Source: Ectopseudomonas composti (GTDB taxonomy: Bacteria; Pseudomonadota; Gammaproteobacteria; Pseudomonadales; Pseudomonadaceae). Taken from it: a DNA stretch of 64,000 bases. Location of the stretch: assembly GCF_900115475.1 (NCBI RefSeq), contig NZ_FOWP01000005.1, forward strand, positions 361,535 to 425,534, read 5' to 3'. The notes beneath the pieces are model-generated. The model worked only from the letters and a program-made list of their open reading frames with translations, was not told where the DNA came from and did no database searches. Of the stretch, positions 1 to 9,388 are shown piece by piece. The translations under genes were made by a program, and so were the position numbers. How positions within the stretch are numbered: the stretch's first letter is position 1; every line of letters starts with the position of its first letter.

Positions 1-563
1 CTGCTGCCGGTGGCCACCAGTTGCTCGGTGATGCCGGTTCTGTCCAGACCCGAACCGACACCGACCAGGATAGGCGTGCCCACTGCGCCGAAGGATACCG
101 GCGTCGATTGCACCATCATCCCCAGCACCACGGCGGCCAGTGCCGGGAAGCCCAGCGCTACCAGCAGCGGCGCGGCCACGGCGGCGGGGGTGCCGAAACC
201 GGAGGCACCCTCGATGAAGCAGCCGAACAGCCAGGCAACTATCAGCGCCTGCACGCGGCGATCCGGGCTGATGTTGGAGAAGCCCCGGCGAATTGCCGCG
301 ATCCCTCCTGAGTGCTTGAGGGTGTTCAGCAGCAGGATCGCGCCGAAGATGATCCACAGGATCGCGGCTGTGAGAATCAGCCCCTGCAGACTGGAGGCGA
401 TGACCCGGTTGAGGGACATGTCCCAGGCCAGCAGGCCGATCAGGGCGGTGAGGACGAACACCAGCGGCATCGCGTACTTGGCCGGCCAGCGAAAGCCGAT
501 CAGCAGTACACCCGCTAGCACCAATGGCACGAAGGCCAGGATGGACAGCAGCGTTTGACTCAT
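1..563 (-). CDS. glcA: Glycolate/L-lactate permease, LctP family (partial)
   Basis: This is the N-terminal part (about 187 residues) of an LctP-family proton symporter in the inner membrane; the rest lies beyond the window edge. It begins [18 protein letters not shown]. Several hydrophobic helices follow, with the family stretch [17 protein letters not shown] and the segment [14 protein letters not shown]. It comes after glcB on the same strand, the order glcDEFGBA known from E. coli, so glycolate import is the likeliest role. LldP proper, a lactate permease, is the alternative, since the two are close paralogues with overlapping substrates. The gap of about 250 bases after glcB contains hairpins, so it may be only partly co-transcribed with the glc operon. 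The symbol rests on gene order. Confidence 0.85.
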   Translation of the reverse strand, partial: MSQTLLSILAFVPLVLAGVLLIGFRWPAKYAMPLVFVLTALIGLLAWDMSLNRVIASSLQGLILTAAILWIIFGAILLLNTLKHSGGIAAIRRGFSNISPDRRVQALIVAWLFGCFIEGASGFGTPAAVAAPLLVALGFPALAAVVLGMMVQSTPVSFGAVGTPILVGVGSGLDRTGITEQLVATGS

Positions 564-705
564 GGGTTGGTTCCTTCTTTTTCTTGTGAACCACAGTTTT
601 CCGGGGACACCCGGCGCCACGCATCTGGAAGGGGCGGGCGCTACGGCACCGACCTTTCCGCGAGCCGCGACGGCAGGGATCACCCATCGCCGCGCTCATG
701 CTCGA

Positions 706-736
706 AAGCCCCGACGGTCAGAAACCGTCAGGGCTT
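706..736 (-). terminator. Hairpin downstream of glcB
   Basis: A stem with arms AAGCCC/GGGCTT and GACGGT/ACCGTC around a short loop lies past the glcB stop in the glcB direction. Only a short T run follows on the minus strand. It could terminate partially or act as a 3' stabilising hairpin before the permease gene. Confidence 0.35.
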
Positions 737-747
737 GTTACTGCTCA

Positions 748-810
748 GTGGGAGGGGCTTTAGCCGCGAGCTTTTTGTAGTTGTTTGGTCGCGGCTAAAG
801 CCCCTCCCAC
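748..810. repeat. REP doublet (inverted pair)
   Basis: Two perfectly complementary 22-base arms (748-769 and 789-810) flank a 19-base spacer. Each arm reads GTGGGAGGGGCTTTAG then CCGCGA, or the reverse. This layout matches the Pseudomonas REP/REPIN class, non-autonomous palindromes that sit between genes and are mobilised by RAYT transposases. It lies 5 bases beyond the glcB stop, so it could also shape the 3' end of that transcript. Confidence 0.7.
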
Positions 811-815
811 ATTAC

Positions 816-2993
816 TTAGGCCTCCTCTTTGAAGCGCAAACGCCAGGCATGCAGCAGCGGTTCGGTGTAGCCGGACGGCTGCTCGCGGCCCTTGAACACC
901 AGGTCGCTGGCGGCGCGGAAGGCATGGGATTGTTCGAAGTTCGGCGCCATCGGGCGGTAGGCCGAATCGCCAGCGTTCTGCCCGTCGACCACCTGCGCCA
1001 TGCGCTGCAGGGTCTCGCGTACCTGGGTTTCGCTGACCACACCGTGGTGCAGCCAGTTGGCGATGTGTTGAGCCGAGATGCGCAGGGTGGCGCGGTCTTC
1101 CATCAGGCCGACGTTGTGGATATCCGGCACCTTGGAGCAGCCGACGCCTTGCTCGACCCAGCGCACCACGTAACCGAGGATGCCCTGGCAGTTGTTGTCC
1201 AGTTCCTGCTGGATATCGCTGGCGCTCCACGGCCGTTCGGCGCTGACCGGCACACTGAGCAGGTCGTTGAGCAGGCTGTCGCGCTGGCTGGCCAGGTCGA
1301 TCAGTTCCAGTTCGGTCTGCACCGCCTGCACGTCGATCTTGTGGTAGTGCAGCGCGTGCAGCACGGCGGCGGTGGGCGATGGTACCCAGGCGGTGTTGGC
1401 GCCGGCTTTCGGGTGACCGATCTTCTGCTCGAGCATGGCCGCCATCAGATCCGGCATGGCCCACATGCCCTTGCCGATCTGCGCCTTGCCGCGTAGCCCG
1501 CAGGCCAGGCCGACCAGCACGTTGTTGCGCTCGTAGGCCTGGATCCAGGCGCTGGACTTCATGTCGCCCTTGCGCAGCATGGCGCCGGCTTCCATGGCGG
1601 TGTGCATCTCGTCGCCGGTGCGGTCGAGGAAACCGGTGTTGATGAAGGCCACGCGCGCGCTGGCGGCTTCGATGCAGGCCTTGAGGTTGACGCTGGTGCG
1701 CCGCTCCTCGTCCATGATGCCCATCTTCAGGGTATTGGCCGGCATGCCCAGCAACTGTTCGACGCGGCCGAACAGTTCGTTGGCGAAGGCCACTTCGAAC
1801 GGCCCGTGCATCTTCGGTTTGACGATATAGACGCTGCCGGTGCGCGAGTTGCCGCGACGCTTGAGGTCATGCAGGGCGATCAGGCTGGTCATCACCGCAT
1901 CGAGGATGCCTTCGGGAATCTCAAAGCCTTCACCATCGAGGATCGCCGGGTTGCTCATCAGGTGGCCGACGTTGCGCACGAACAGCAGCGAGCGGCCGTG
2001 CAGGGTCAGTTCGCTGCCGTCGGCGGCGGTGTAGACGCGATCCGGGTTGAGACGGCGAGTGATGCGCTTGCCGCCCTTGTCCAGCTCCTCGGCCAGATCA
2101 CCTTTCATCAGGCCCAGCCAGTTGCGGTAGATCACCACCTTGTCGGCGGCGTCGACGGCGGCCACCGAGTCTTCGCAGTCCATGATGGTCGACAGCGCTG
2201 CCTCCATCAGTACGTCCTTCACGCCCGCCGCGTCAGTGCTGCCGATTAGGCTGCTGGCGTCGATCTGGATCTCGAAATGCAGGCCGTTGTTCTTCAGCAG
2301 CACTGCACGTGGTTTGGCAGCCTCGCCCTGGTAACCGACGAATTTCTCTGGCTGCGCCAGGGAGGTCTGTGCGCCGCTGCTCAGGGTCACCTGCAACTGG
2401 CCGGCAACGACCGCATAGGCGCTGGCATCGGCGTGCGAGCCTTTAGCCAACGGCGCGGCCTGGTCGAGGAAGGCGCGGGCGAAGGCGATCACCTTGGCGC
2501 CGCGCACTTCGTTGTAGCCGGGACCTTTGCTGGCGCCATCGTCTTCGCTGATCGCGTCGGTGCCGTACAGCGCGTCGTACAGCGAGCCCCAGCGGGCATT
2601 GGCGGCGTTCAGCGCATAACGCGCGTTCATCACCGGCACCACCAGTTGTGGGCCGGCCTGGGTGGCGATCTCGCTGTCGACGTTGGTAGTGGTCGCTTTG
2701 ACCTGCTTCGGCTGCGGCAGCAAATAGCCGATAGAGCCGAGGAAGGTGCGGTAGGCGTTCATGTCGCGGATCGGCCCGGGGTTGGCGCGGTGCCAGGCAT
2801 CCAGCTCGGTCTGCAGACGGTCGCGCTCGGCCAGCAGGGCACGGTTGCGCGGCGCCAGGTCGTGCACCAGCGCATCGAAACCGCTCCAGAAGGCTGCAGC
2901 CTCGATACCGCTGCCGGGCAGCACTTCGCTCTCGATGAATTGCTTGAGTTCGGCGGCCACCTGCAGGCGCTGACATTGCACGCGTTCGGTCAT
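816..2993 (-). CDS. glcB: Malate synthase G
   Basis: Malate synthase G condenses glyoxylate with acetyl-CoA to give (S)-malate in the cytoplasm. It takes the glyoxylate made by the upstream GlcDEF oxidase. The 725-residue length fits the monomeric G isoform rather than the shorter A form. Family stretches are visible: [16 protein letters not shown] (Mg/active-site region), [28 protein letters not shown] and the C-terminal [15 protein letters not shown] and [14 protein letters not shown]. The chosen ATG gives [13 protein letters not shown], the usual start. It follows glcG by about 120 bases in the glc operon. Confidence 0.97.
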   Translation of the reverse strand: MTERVQCQRLQVAAELKQFIESEVLPGSGIEAAAFWSGFDALVHDLAPRNRALLAERDRLQTELDAWHRANPGPIRDMNAYRTFLGSIGYLLPQPKQVKATTTNVDSEIATQAGPQLVVPVMNARYALNAANARWGSLYDALYGTDAISEDDGASKGPGYNEVRGAKVIAFARAFLDQAAPLAKGSHADASAYAVVAGQLQVTLSSGAQTSLAQPEKFVGYQGEAAKPRAVLLKNNGLHFEIQIDASSLIGSTDAAGVKDVLMEAALSTIMDCEDSVAAVDAADKVVIYRNWLGLMKGDLAEELDKGGKRITRRLNPDRVYTAADGSELTLHGRSLLFVRNVGHLMSNPAILDGEGFEIPEGILDAVMTSLIALHDLKRRGNSRTGSVYIVKPKMHGPFEVAFANELFGRVEQLLGMPANTLKMGIMDEERRTSVNLKACIEAASARVAFINTGFLDRTGDEMHTAMEAGAMLRKGDMKSSAWIQAYERNNVLVGLACGLRGKAQIGKGMWAMPDLMAAMLEQKIGHPKAGANTAWVPSPTAAVLHALHYHKIDVQAVQTELELIDLASQRDSLLNDLLSVPVSAERPWSASDIQQELDNNCQGILGYVVRWVEQGVGCSKVPDIHNVGLMEDRATLRISAQHIANWLHHGVVSETQVRETLQRMAQVVDGQNAGDSAYRPMAPNFEQSHAFRAASDLVFKGREQPSGYTEPLLHAWRLRFKEEA

Positions 2994-3060
2994 TTCTCTG
3001 TTCTCCTGTCTGCATCCGGTTGCGTGGGATGCCTATGAATTTCGTCTCGCCTCGATCAGT

Positions 3061-3097
3061 CCCCTCGCCCCTCTGGGGAGAGGGTTAGGGAGAGGGG
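3061..3097. repeat. G-rich 'CCCCTC...GAGGGG' intergenic palindrome
   Basis: The glcG-glcB gap holds a C-rich then G-rich stretch with CCCCTC at its left end and GAGGGG at its right end. A related element lies in the glcF-glcG gap at 3541-3566. Together they look like copies of a common short intergenic repeat able to form hairpins in the transcript. Confidence 0.45.
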
Positions 3098-3116
3098 AGA
3101 AAACGATGCGCGCTGC

Positions 3117-3515
3117 TTACAGCACTGCTATCCCGGCCTTGGCCACCTGCGCGTCCTGCTCGGCCTTGACCCCGGACACGCCGACGGCACCGACTACCTG
3201 GCCTTCGATCACGATCGGTACACCACCTTCCAGCGAGGTGATCAGTGGCGCGCTGAGGAAGGCGCTGCGCCCGCCGTTGACCATGTCCTCGTAGCCCTTG
3301 GTTTCGCGACGACCGATGGCGGCGCTACGGGCCTTTTCGGTGGCGATGTAGGCGCCGATCGGCGCGCAACCGTCGAGGCGTTCCAGGGCCAGCGGATGGC
3401 CGCCGTCATCGACCACGGCGATGGCCACGGCCCAGCCCTGTTGCTGTGCTTCGCTGCGGGCGGCCTGGAGGATCTGGCTGACTTCGCTCTGGCTGAGTAC
3501 GGCTTTGTGTTGCAT
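3117..3515 (-). CDS. glcG: GlcG/HbpS-family protein
   Basis: A 132-residue protein of the GlcG/HbpS (DUF336) family. Known members bind haem or cobalamin-like ligands; the role in glycolate use is not established. The sequence shows the family core AIAVVDDGGHPLAL, the stretch SLEGGVPIVIEGQVVGAVG and the glycine-rich end GVSGVKAEQDAQVAKAG. The ATG at 3515 has a GAGG ribosome site six bases upstream. It sits between glcF and glcB, as in the E. coli glc operon, and palindromic repeats flank it on both sides. Confidence 0.93.
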   Translation of the reverse strand: MQHKAVLSQSEVSQILQAARSEAQQQGWAVAIAVVDDGGHPLALERLDGCAPIGAYIATEKARSAAIGRRETKGYEDMVNGGRSAFLSAPLITSLEGGVPIVIEGQVVGAVGVSGVKAEQDAQVAKAGIAVL

Positions 3516-3540
3516 GGCATACCTCGTTCTTGGCTTTTCT

Positions 3541-3566
3541 CCCCTCTCTCATTCATGGGAGAGGGG
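3541..3566. repeat. Intergenic hairpin between glcF and glcG
   Basis: CCCCTCTC (3541-3548) and GAGAGGGG (3559-3566) form an 8-bp stem with a 10-base loop. A further G-rich run follows. It resembles the element at 3061-3097. Confidence 0.45.
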
Positions 3567-3589
3567 CCGGGGGGAGAGGGTTCAGGCTT

Positions 3590-4807
3590 TTAGCTCATCG
3601 CCTCTTCGACAATTTCGATCCAGTGCCTTACCGGCGTGCGCCCGGCGCCATCCAGGTGGCTCTGGCAGCCGATGTTGGCGGTGACGATGGCGTCGGGCTT
3701 GCCGCTTTCCAGGGCGTTCAGCTTGTTGTCGCGAAGCTGCCTGGACAGCTCTGGCTGGGTCAGCGAATAGGTGCCGGCCGAGCCGCAGCACAGGTGGCCG
3801 TCCGGCACGGCGGTGAGGCCGAAACCGAGGCGCGTCAGCACGCCTTCCACTGCGCCGCCGAGTTTCTGCGCGTGTTGCAGGGTGCAGGGGCAATGGAAGG
3901 CCAGGCGCTGTTCGGCGCGGACCTGCAGCTGTTCCAATTGTTCGTTCTGCAGCACCTCGACCAGATCCTTGGCCAGGGCACTGACTCGCGCTGCCTTGCT
4001 CGCATAAGCCGGGTCACCGGCGAGCAGGTGGCCGTAGTCCTTGACGAAGGCGCCGCAGCCGCTGGCGGTCTGCACGATGGCTTCGGCGCCAGCCTCGATG
4101 GCTGGCCACCAGGCGTCGATGTTCTGCCGCGCGCGCTGCAGGCCTGCTTCCTGGGCGTTGAGGTGATAGTCGACGGCGCCGCAGCAGCCGGCTTCGCGGA
4201 TCGGCGTGACGCTGATGCCCAGGCGATCCAGCACGCGTGCGGTGGCGGCGTTGGTGTTGGGCGACAGCCCCGGCTGCACGCAGCCTTCGAGCATCAGCAC
4301 GCGGCGCGCATGCTGCGGCGTCGGACGTGGTTTGGCCGGGCGAATCTCGCGTGGCAGCTTGGCCTTGAGTGTGGCCGGCAGCAGTGGGCGCAGGGCCAGG
4401 CCGGTCTGGGTCAGCGCCTTGAACAATGCCGGGCGCGGCACCACGGCGCGCAGGCCCTGGCGCAGCAGGCGCTCATTCAAGGGCCGCGGCACCGCCTGCT
4501 CGGCCACTTCACGGCCGATATCCAGCAGGTTGTGATACTGCACGCCGGACGGGCAGGTGGTCTCGCAGTTGCGGCATGTCAGGCAGCGATCCAGGTGCTG
4601 CTGGGTCTTGGCCGTGACCTCATTGCCTTCGAGCATCTGCTTGATCAGATAGATACGCCCGCGCGGGCCGTCCAGCTCGTCGCCGAGCAACTGATAGGTC
4701 GGGCAGGTGGCGTTGCAGAAGCCGCAGTGCACACAGGAGCGCAGGATGCGTTCGGCTTCTTCGGCGCGCGGCAGGCGCTTGGCCTGTTCACTCAAATTGG
4801 TCTGCAC
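3590..4807 (-). CDS. glcF: Glycolate oxidase iron-sulfur subunit
   Basis: GlcF is the electron-transfer subunit of membrane-associated glycolate oxidase (GlcDEF), passing electrons from the flavin subunits to the respiratory chain. The 405-residue protein has two [4Fe-4S] motifs near the N terminus, CVHCGFCNATCPTY and CLTCRNCETTCPSG. Two CCG-type domains follow, with LEGCVQPGL and AGCCGAVDYH in the first and HCPCTLQHA and DGHLCCGSAGTY in the second. A GTG start is used (MQTNLSEQAK), with GAGG upstream and only three bases after the glcE stop, so the genes are probably translationally coupled. Confidence 0.97.
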   Translation of the reverse strand: MQTNLSEQAKRLPRAEEAERILRSCVHCGFCNATCPTYQLLGDELDGPRGRIYLIKQMLEGNEVTAKTQQHLDRCLTCRNCETTCPSGVQYHNLLDIGREVAEQAVPRPLNERLLRQGLRAVVPRPALFKALTQTGLALRPLLPATLKAKLPREIRPAKPRPTPQHARRVLMLEGCVQPGLSPNTNAATARVLDRLGISVTPIREAGCCGAVDYHLNAQEAGLQRARQNIDAWWPAIEAGAEAIVQTASGCGAFVKDYGHLLAGDPAYASKAARVSALAKDLVEVLQNEQLEQLQVRAEQRLAFHCPCTLQHAQKLGGAVEGVLTRLGFGLTAVPDGHLCCGSAGTYSLTQPELSRQLRDNKLNALESGKPDAIVTANIGCQSHLDGAGRTPVRHWIEIVEEAMS

Positions 4808-4810
4808 GTC

Positions 4811-5866
4811 TTATACCTCGGCGTACATGCGGCCAGGGTTGAAGATGCCCTGGGGATCAAGCTGGTTCTTCAACTGGCGCTGGTAGCGCAGCAGCATTGC
4901 TGCCAGCGGCTGGAAGGGTTGTGCCTGGCCGGCGGTGAAGCAGGTGGCGTGGCCGCCGAGCTTGGCGGTCACGCGCTGGATCAGTTCGCCATCGGCGTCG
5001 GATTTGAGCCAGCGCTGCGCGCCGCCCCAATCGATCAACTGGCGGCCGGGCAGGTCGAGCAGGCCGCTGTTGGCCGGCAGCGACAGGCGCCACAGCGTGC
5101 CGCTGGCGCTGAAGAACGGCAGGCGTTGCTCGCGCAGCTCATGCCAGTAACCGTTGTCGATCTCTTCGCCACCGAGGCGTTGGCGCGCGGCCAGAACCGA
5201 GCCTTCGCCGCCTTCCAGACGCAGGTGCAACGCTGCACCGTCGTGGCTGGCGGCGCTGATCGGCAGCGGCTGCTGGCCCCATTCGGCGAGTTTGTTCAGC
5301 GCATGCAGGGCGTCCACTTGCAGGCGCAGGCTGAGTACCTGGCGCGGCTTGGGTAGCACCTTGATCGACACCTCGGCGAGCAGGCCGAGGCAGCCGAAGC
5401 TACCGGCCATCAGGCGCGACAGGTCGTAGCCGGCGACGTTCTTCATCACCTCGCCGCCGAAGCGCAGCAGCTTGCCCTGGCCGGTGATCACACGGGTTCC
5501 GAGTACCTGGTCGCGCACCGAACCGGCCCAGGGCCGACGCGGGCCGGACAAGCCGGCGGCGACCATGCCACCGAGGGTGGCGCCATCGCCCAGGTGTGGA
5601 GGTTCGCACGGCAGCATCTGGTTGTTCGCTTCCAGTGCTGCCTCGATTTCGCTGAGCGGCGTGCCGGCACGGGCGGTAAGCACCAGCTCGGTTGGGTCAT
5701 AGCTGACGATGCCACGGTGCAGGCGGGTGTCGAGCACTTCGCCGGCAGTGGCGCGGCCCAGATGAGCCTTGCTGCCACTGCCCTGGATGCGCAGTGGCGT
5801 GGCGCTGTTCAGCGCGTGGTTGACCTGTTCCAGCAGCGCGGCGCTGGCGTCGAAATCATGCGACAT
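4811..5866 (-). CDS. glcE: Glycolate oxidase FAD-binding subunit GlcE
   Basis: GlcE is the second flavoprotein subunit of glycolate oxidase, with a PCMH-type FAD-binding domain. The start MSHDFDASAALL at 5866 overlaps the glcD stop by one base (TGATG), which favours it over a longer upstream reading. It gives 351 residues, the usual size. FAD-site features include RIQGSGSKAHLGR near residue 25, and LGDGATLGGMVAAGLSGPRR followed by GEVMKNVAGYDLSRLMAGS. The C-terminal LDPQGIFNPGRMY is the motif that ends this oxidase family. Confidence 0.96.
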   Translation of the reverse strand: MSHDFDASAALLEQVNHALNSATPLRIQGSGSKAHLGRATAGEVLDTRLHRGIVSYDPTELVLTARAGTPLSEIEAALEANNQMLPCEPPHLGDGATLGGMVAAGLSGPRRPWAGSVRDQVLGTRVITGQGKLLRFGGEVMKNVAGYDLSRLMAGSFGCLGLLAEVSIKVLPKPRQVLSLRLQVDALHALNKLAEWGQQPLPISAASHDGAALHLRLEGGEGSVLAARQRLGGEEIDNGYWHELREQRLPFFSASGTLWRLSLPANSGLLDLPGRQLIDWGGAQRWLKSDADGELIQRVTAKLGGHATCFTAGQAQPFQPLAAMLLRYQRQLKNQLDPQGIFNPGRMYAEV

Positions 5867-7365
5867 CAGAAACGCTCCAGTTCCGGGAAGGGCAGTTGGC
5901 CGTGGTGCACATGCATGGCGCCGAACTCGGCGCAGCGGTGCAGGGTGGGGATGTTCTTGCCCGGATTGAGCAGGCCGCTCGGGTCGAACGCCGCCTTTAC
6001 TGCGTGGAACAGAGTGATCTCGTCGCTGTTGAACTGCGCGCACATCTGGTTGATCTTCTCGCGGCCGACGCCGTGCTCGCCGGTGATGCTGCCGCCTACC
6101 TTGACGCAGAGTTCGAGGATCTTGCCGCCGATGGCTTCGGCGCGCTCCAGCTCGCCGGGCACGTTGGCATCGAAGAGGATCAAGGGGTGCATGTTGCCGT
6201 CGCCGGCGTGGAACACGTTGGCCACGCGCAGGCCGTATTCTTCGGACAACTCGGCGATGCCGCGCAGCACGCCGGGTAGCTCGCGACGCGGGATGGTGCC
6301 GTCCATGCAGTAATAGTCCGGCGAGATGCGCCCGACCGCGGGGAAGGCGTTCTTGCGCCCGGCCCAGAATTTCACCCGTTCGGCCTCGTCGCGGGCCAGG
6401 CGTACTTCGGTGGCACCGGCTTTTTCCAACACCTCACGGACGCGTTCGCAGTCGTCGGCCACATCGGCTTCGACGCCGTCCAGCTCACAGAGCAGAATGG
6501 CTGCGGCCTCCACCGGGTAGCCGGCATGGATGAAATCCTCGGCGGCGCGAATCGCCAGGTTGTCCATCATCTCCAGCCCACCAGGAATGATGCCAGCGGC
6601 GATGATGTCGCCGACCGCGCGGCCGGCTTTTTCCACCGAGTCGAAGGCCGCCAGTAGCACCTTGGCCACTTGCGGCTTGGGCAGCAGCTTGACCGTCACC
6701 TCGGTGACGATGCCGAGCATGCCTTCGGAGCCGGTGAACAGCGCCAGCAGGTCGAAGCCGGGGGCGTCCAGGGCTTCGCTGCCGAGGGTCATGAACTCGC
6801 CTTCGACGGTGAGGATGTCGACCTTGAGCAGGTTGTGCACGGTCAGGCCGTACTTCAGGCAGTGCACACCGCCGGCATTCTCGGCGACGTTGCCGCCGAT
6901 GGAGCAGGCGATTTGCGAAGACGGATCGGGGGCGTAATACAGGTCGAATGGCGCTGCAGCCTGGGAGATTGCCAGGTTGCGCACACCGGGCTGCACGCGG
7001 GCGAAGCGACCTTCGCGGTTGATCTCGAGAATCTGGTTGAAGCGTGCCATCACCAGCAGGATGCCTTTCTCCAGCGGCAACGCGCCGCCAGACAAACCGG
7101 TGCCGGCACCGCGCGCCACCACTGGCACGCCACGGGCATGGCAGAGTTGGAGCAACTGCTGCACCTGCTCTATACGCTCGGGCAGCACCACCAACATGGG
7201 CGTGGTGCGATAGGCAGAGAGGCCATCGCACTCGTAGGGCTTGAGGTCTTCCTGGGTGTGCAGGATGTCGAGGTCGGGCAGGCGCTGGCGCAACTCGGCG
7301 AGCAGGGCGGCCTTGTCGACCGTGGGTAGCGCGCCGTCGACGCGCTCGTCGTACAGAATGCTCAT
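5866..7365 (-). CDS. glcD: Glycolate oxidase FAD-linked subunit GlcD
   Basis: GlcD is the large catalytic flavoprotein of glycolate oxidase, oxidising glycolate (and D-lactate in related enzymes) to the 2-oxo acid. The 499-residue protein has the FAD_binding_4 stretch VVARGAGTGLSGGALP, then GGNVAENAGGVHCLKYG and FTGSEGMLGIVTEVTVKLL. The C-terminal FAD-linked oxidase domain holds NVFHAGDGNMHPLILFD, GSITGEHGVGREK and DPSGLLNPGKNIP. It is the first gene of the operon and diverges from glcC across a promoter region with two palindromic operator-like sites. Confidence 0.97.
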   Translation of the reverse strand: MSILYDERVDGALPTVDKAALLAELRQRLPDLDILHTQEDLKPYECDGLSAYRTTPMLVVLPERIEQVQQLLQLCHARGVPVVARGAGTGLSGGALPLEKGILLVMARFNQILEINREGRFARVQPGVRNLAISQAAAPFDLYYAPDPSSQIACSIGGNVAENAGGVHCLKYGLTVHNLLKVDILTVEGEFMTLGSEALDAPGFDLLALFTGSEGMLGIVTEVTVKLLPKPQVAKVLLAAFDSVEKAGRAVGDIIAAGIIPGGLEMMDNLAIRAAEDFIHAGYPVEAAAILLCELDGVEADVADDCERVREVLEKAGATEVRLARDEAERVKFWAGRKNAFPAVGRISPDYYCMDGTIPRRELPGVLRGIAELSEEYGLRVANVFHAGDGNMHPLILFDANVPGELERAEAIGGKILELCVKVGGSITGEHGVGREKINQMCAQFNSDEITLFHAVKAAFDPSGLLNPGKNIPTLHRCAEFGAMHVHHGQLPFPELERF

Positions 7366-7465
7366 GGCAGGCTCAATCGTGGACGTTGTTGTTATTGGCG
7401 GTCATGCCGCGACCTTGGCCTGCATCTTTAGGCCGCCTGCATTTTTACGTCCATCCTCTTTAGTG

Positions 7466-7478
7466 CTGGTAGGACCAG
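7466..7478. promoter_or_regulatory. Candidate GlcC operator 1
   Basis: CTGGT-AGG-ACCAG is a 5-bp inverted repeat with a 3-base centre. It fits the TTGGTnnnACCAA style of FCD-subfamily GntR operators such as PdhR. It lies about 100 bases upstream of glcD in the glcC/glcD divergent region. Confidence 0.6.
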
Positions 7479-7574
7479 TTTCTTTCGTCAGCCTTTCGCC
7501 CTGGATCGCTCCGGGGGCTTATTTAATGAGGCTTGCCTGCTGGTGCACGCACGATCTAAGGTGGGCGTTAAAAA

Positions 7575-7587
7575 TTGGTACGACCAG
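7575..7587. promoter_or_regulatory. Candidate GlcC operator 2
   Basis: TTGGT-ACG-ACCAG repeats the site at 7466-7478 with one arm mismatch. It ends 17 bases before the glcC start, so GlcC bound here would probably repress its own gene. The two sites are 109 bases apart. Confidence 0.6.
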
Positions 7588-7604
7588 TTCTGCGGAGGTG
7601 GCGA

Positions 7605-8378
7605 ATGGACGGGCAACTGGGTGTCGCACGGCGACAGGTCAGTGATGTGGTGGCCGAGCGCATCGAGCGGCTGATCGTCGACGGCGTACTCAAGGTCGGG
7701 CAGCCGCTGCCGTCGGAGCGGCGTCTGTGCGAGAAGCTGGGCATCTCCCGTTCGGCCCTGCGCGAAGGGCTCAAGGTGCTGCGTGGTCGCGGCATTATCG
7801 AAACGGCGCAGGGCCGTGATTCACGGGTGGCCAAACTCAGTGGCGAGCGCGACGCCAGCCCGTTGATGCACCTGTTCAACTCGCAGCCGCGCACCCTGTA
7901 TGACCTGCTGGAGGTGCGCGGCCTGCTCGAAGGCGAGTCGGCGCGCCTCGCAGCGCTGCGTGGTACCGATGCGGATTTCGTCCTGCTGACCCGGCGTTAC
8001 GAGGAAATGCTGGCAGCCCATGCGCAGGAAAATCCGGTCGACCCGCGCGAGCATGCGCGCCTCGATCATGCCTTCCACCTGGCCATCTGCGAGGCCTCGC
8101 ACAACCCGGTGCTGGTGCACACTCTGCAATCGCTGACCGACCTGATGCTCAGCACCGTGTTCGCCTCGGTGAACAACCTCTATCACCGCCCGGCGCAGAA
8201 GCGCCAGATCGACCGCCAGCATTCACGCCTCTACCACGCGGTGATCGAACGCCTACCGGAACAAGCCCAGCGCGCCGCGCGCGACCACATCCACAGCATT
8301 CGCGACAACCTGCAGGAGATCGAACAGGAAGAGCAGCGCCTGGTACGCGCCACCATGCGTCTGGAGGGCTGGGCGTAG
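7605..8378 (+). CDS. glcC: GlcC transcriptional regulator (GntR/FCD)
   Basis: GlcC is a glycolate-responsive GntR-family regulator of the FadR/FCD subgroup. The winged helix occupies about residues 8-75 (ERIERLIVDGVLKVGQPL, then LCEKLGISRSALREGLKVL). The FCD ligand-binding domain covers about 90-240, with metal-site histidines in the DHAFHLAICEASHNP region and the later HSRLYHAVIER helix. The ATG at 7605 has GGAGG six bases upstream; an earlier in-frame TTG at 7575 would fall inside the operator and is less likely. It diverges from glcD. Confidence 0.92.
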   Translation: MDGQLGVARRQVSDVVAERIERLIVDGVLKVGQPLPSERRLCEKLGISRSALREGLKVLRGRGIIETAQGRDSRVAKLSGERDASPLMHLFNSQPRTLYDLLEVRGLLEGESARLAALRGTDADFVLLTRRYEEMLAAHAQENPVDPREHARLDHAFHLAICEASHNPVLVHTLQSLTDLMLSTVFASVNNLYHRPAQKRQIDRQHSRLYHAVIERLPEQAQRAARDHIHSIRDNLQEIEQEEQRLVRATMRLEGWA

Positions 8379-8409
8379 GGCGGGAGAAACCCGCCTGATC
8401 CCGCTTGAT

Positions 8410-8530
8410 CGTTCCCACGCTCCGCGTGGAAACGCAGCCCCAGACGCTCCGCGTCTGCCGCAAGACAGACGCCCGCCGTGATTTGGCGCAGAGCGCCCTC
8501 ACAGGGGCTACCACGCAGAGCGTAGGAGCC
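8410..8530. repeat. Composite palindromic intergenic element
   Basis: Between glcC and flgA lies a run of nested hairpins: CCACGCTCCGCGTGG, then AGACGCTCCGCGTCT, then GGCGCAGAGCGCC. Its outer ends are imperfect inverted copies of each other (GTTCCCACGCTCCGCGTGG against CCACGCAGAGCGTAGGAGC). This looks like a non-coding repeat element of the kind scattered between Pseudomonas genes. No gene is visible in it. Confidence 0.5.
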
Positions 8531-8549
8531 ATCTACGTGGCATGACACC

Positions 8550-9365
8550 CTACCTGAAGGTACTGGTCACCACCCCTTCTTCCACTACCTGCGCCTCGAT
8601 CACCTTCTGGCTACCGAGGTTACGTACGCGGATCACTTCGCCTTCACGGCCATTGGCCAGGGCCTCGCCGGTGGCCGAAGCGGAGATACCGTCCTGGCTG
8701 GCGATGATTGTCACCTGTTGACCTCGGCGGATCAGCAGGGGCGCGGCGAGCAGGTTCGGCGCGATCAGCTGGCCGGCGCGTACGCGGCGTTTGGCGCCCT
8801 GGCCGATCACTTCGTCGAGGCTGCTGTAGAAGCCGCGCGGCGTCTTGCCAATGTTCACCTCCTGCAACTGCAGCTGTTCGCCGCTGATGGTCTGGCCGCG
8901 CTCGATCACTCGTGCGGCATGTACCACGGGTAAGAACACGTTGGCCTGCACCAGCGCTGTGACATTCCAGCCGGAAGCGTCTGCGCAGCTTACGTCCAGG
9001 CGCTGTCGCGACAAGGGTGAGGGATCGGTGCTGCTGACCGTCACGCTCAGCGCCTGGATGCAAGTCGGCAGGCGTTCTGCGCTATTGAGCAAGGTGATGT
9101 CGAGGCTATGGCGCTGCCCCTGCCAGGACTGGCGTCGGGCTTCCTCGGTCAGCTTCTGCTGCATGTGCACCGTCACGGCCTGATCGATCTGGCTGGCGGC
9201 ATTCGCCTCAACCTGCGCGGTCGCCGAGGTCGATACGGCGAAGAGGAAAAGCAGCGACGCGCAGGCGGAAAAAACCTTTCCGCTTTTGTTCCCAGCGCCT
9301 GCTCGATGCGGAAAAAGGGCGACACAGAAACCACTGATATGTCTTGAAAAATCATTATAAATCAA
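8550..9365 (-). CDS. flgA: Flagellar P-ring assembly chaperone FlgA
   Basis: FlgA is a periplasmic chaperone that helps FlgI assemble into the P ring. The C-terminal SAF-like half carries the typical ending: ARVIERGQTISGEQLQLQE, GQGAKRRVRAGQLIAPN, LLIRRGQQVTIIA and GEVIRVRNLGSQKVIEA. An export signal is seen in FSACASLLFLFAVSTSATA around residues 33-51. The start is uncertain: no ATG or GTG is in frame, so a TTG at 9365 is taken. That puts an unusually long leader before the signal. It diverges from flgB and no flgM or flgN accompanies it. Confidence 0.9.
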   Translation of the reverse strand: MIYNDFSRHISGFCVALFPHRAGAGNKSGKVFSACASLLFLFAVSTSATAQVEANAASQIDQAVTVHMQQKLTEEARRQSWQGQRHSLDITLLNSAERLPTCIQALSVTVSSTDPSPLSRQRLDVSCADASGWNVTALVQANVFLPVVHAARVIERGQTISGEQLQLQEVNIGKTPRGFYSSLDEVIGQGAKRRVRAGQLIAPNLLAAPLLIRRGQQVTIIASQDGISASATGEALANGREGEVIRVRNLGSQKVIEAQVVEEGVVTSTFR

Positions 9366-9388
9366 TGAATTACTGCTCTCTCATGGGG

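Noticed and set aside
3530..5356. A 608-codon plus-strand open frame over glcF and glcE
   Set aside because: It is the mirror of two clear glycolate oxidase genes and is not protein-like.
8231..8548. Possible small genes opposite the end of glcC and the palindromic element
   Set aside because: The translations only reflect the nested repeats and the antisense of glcC.
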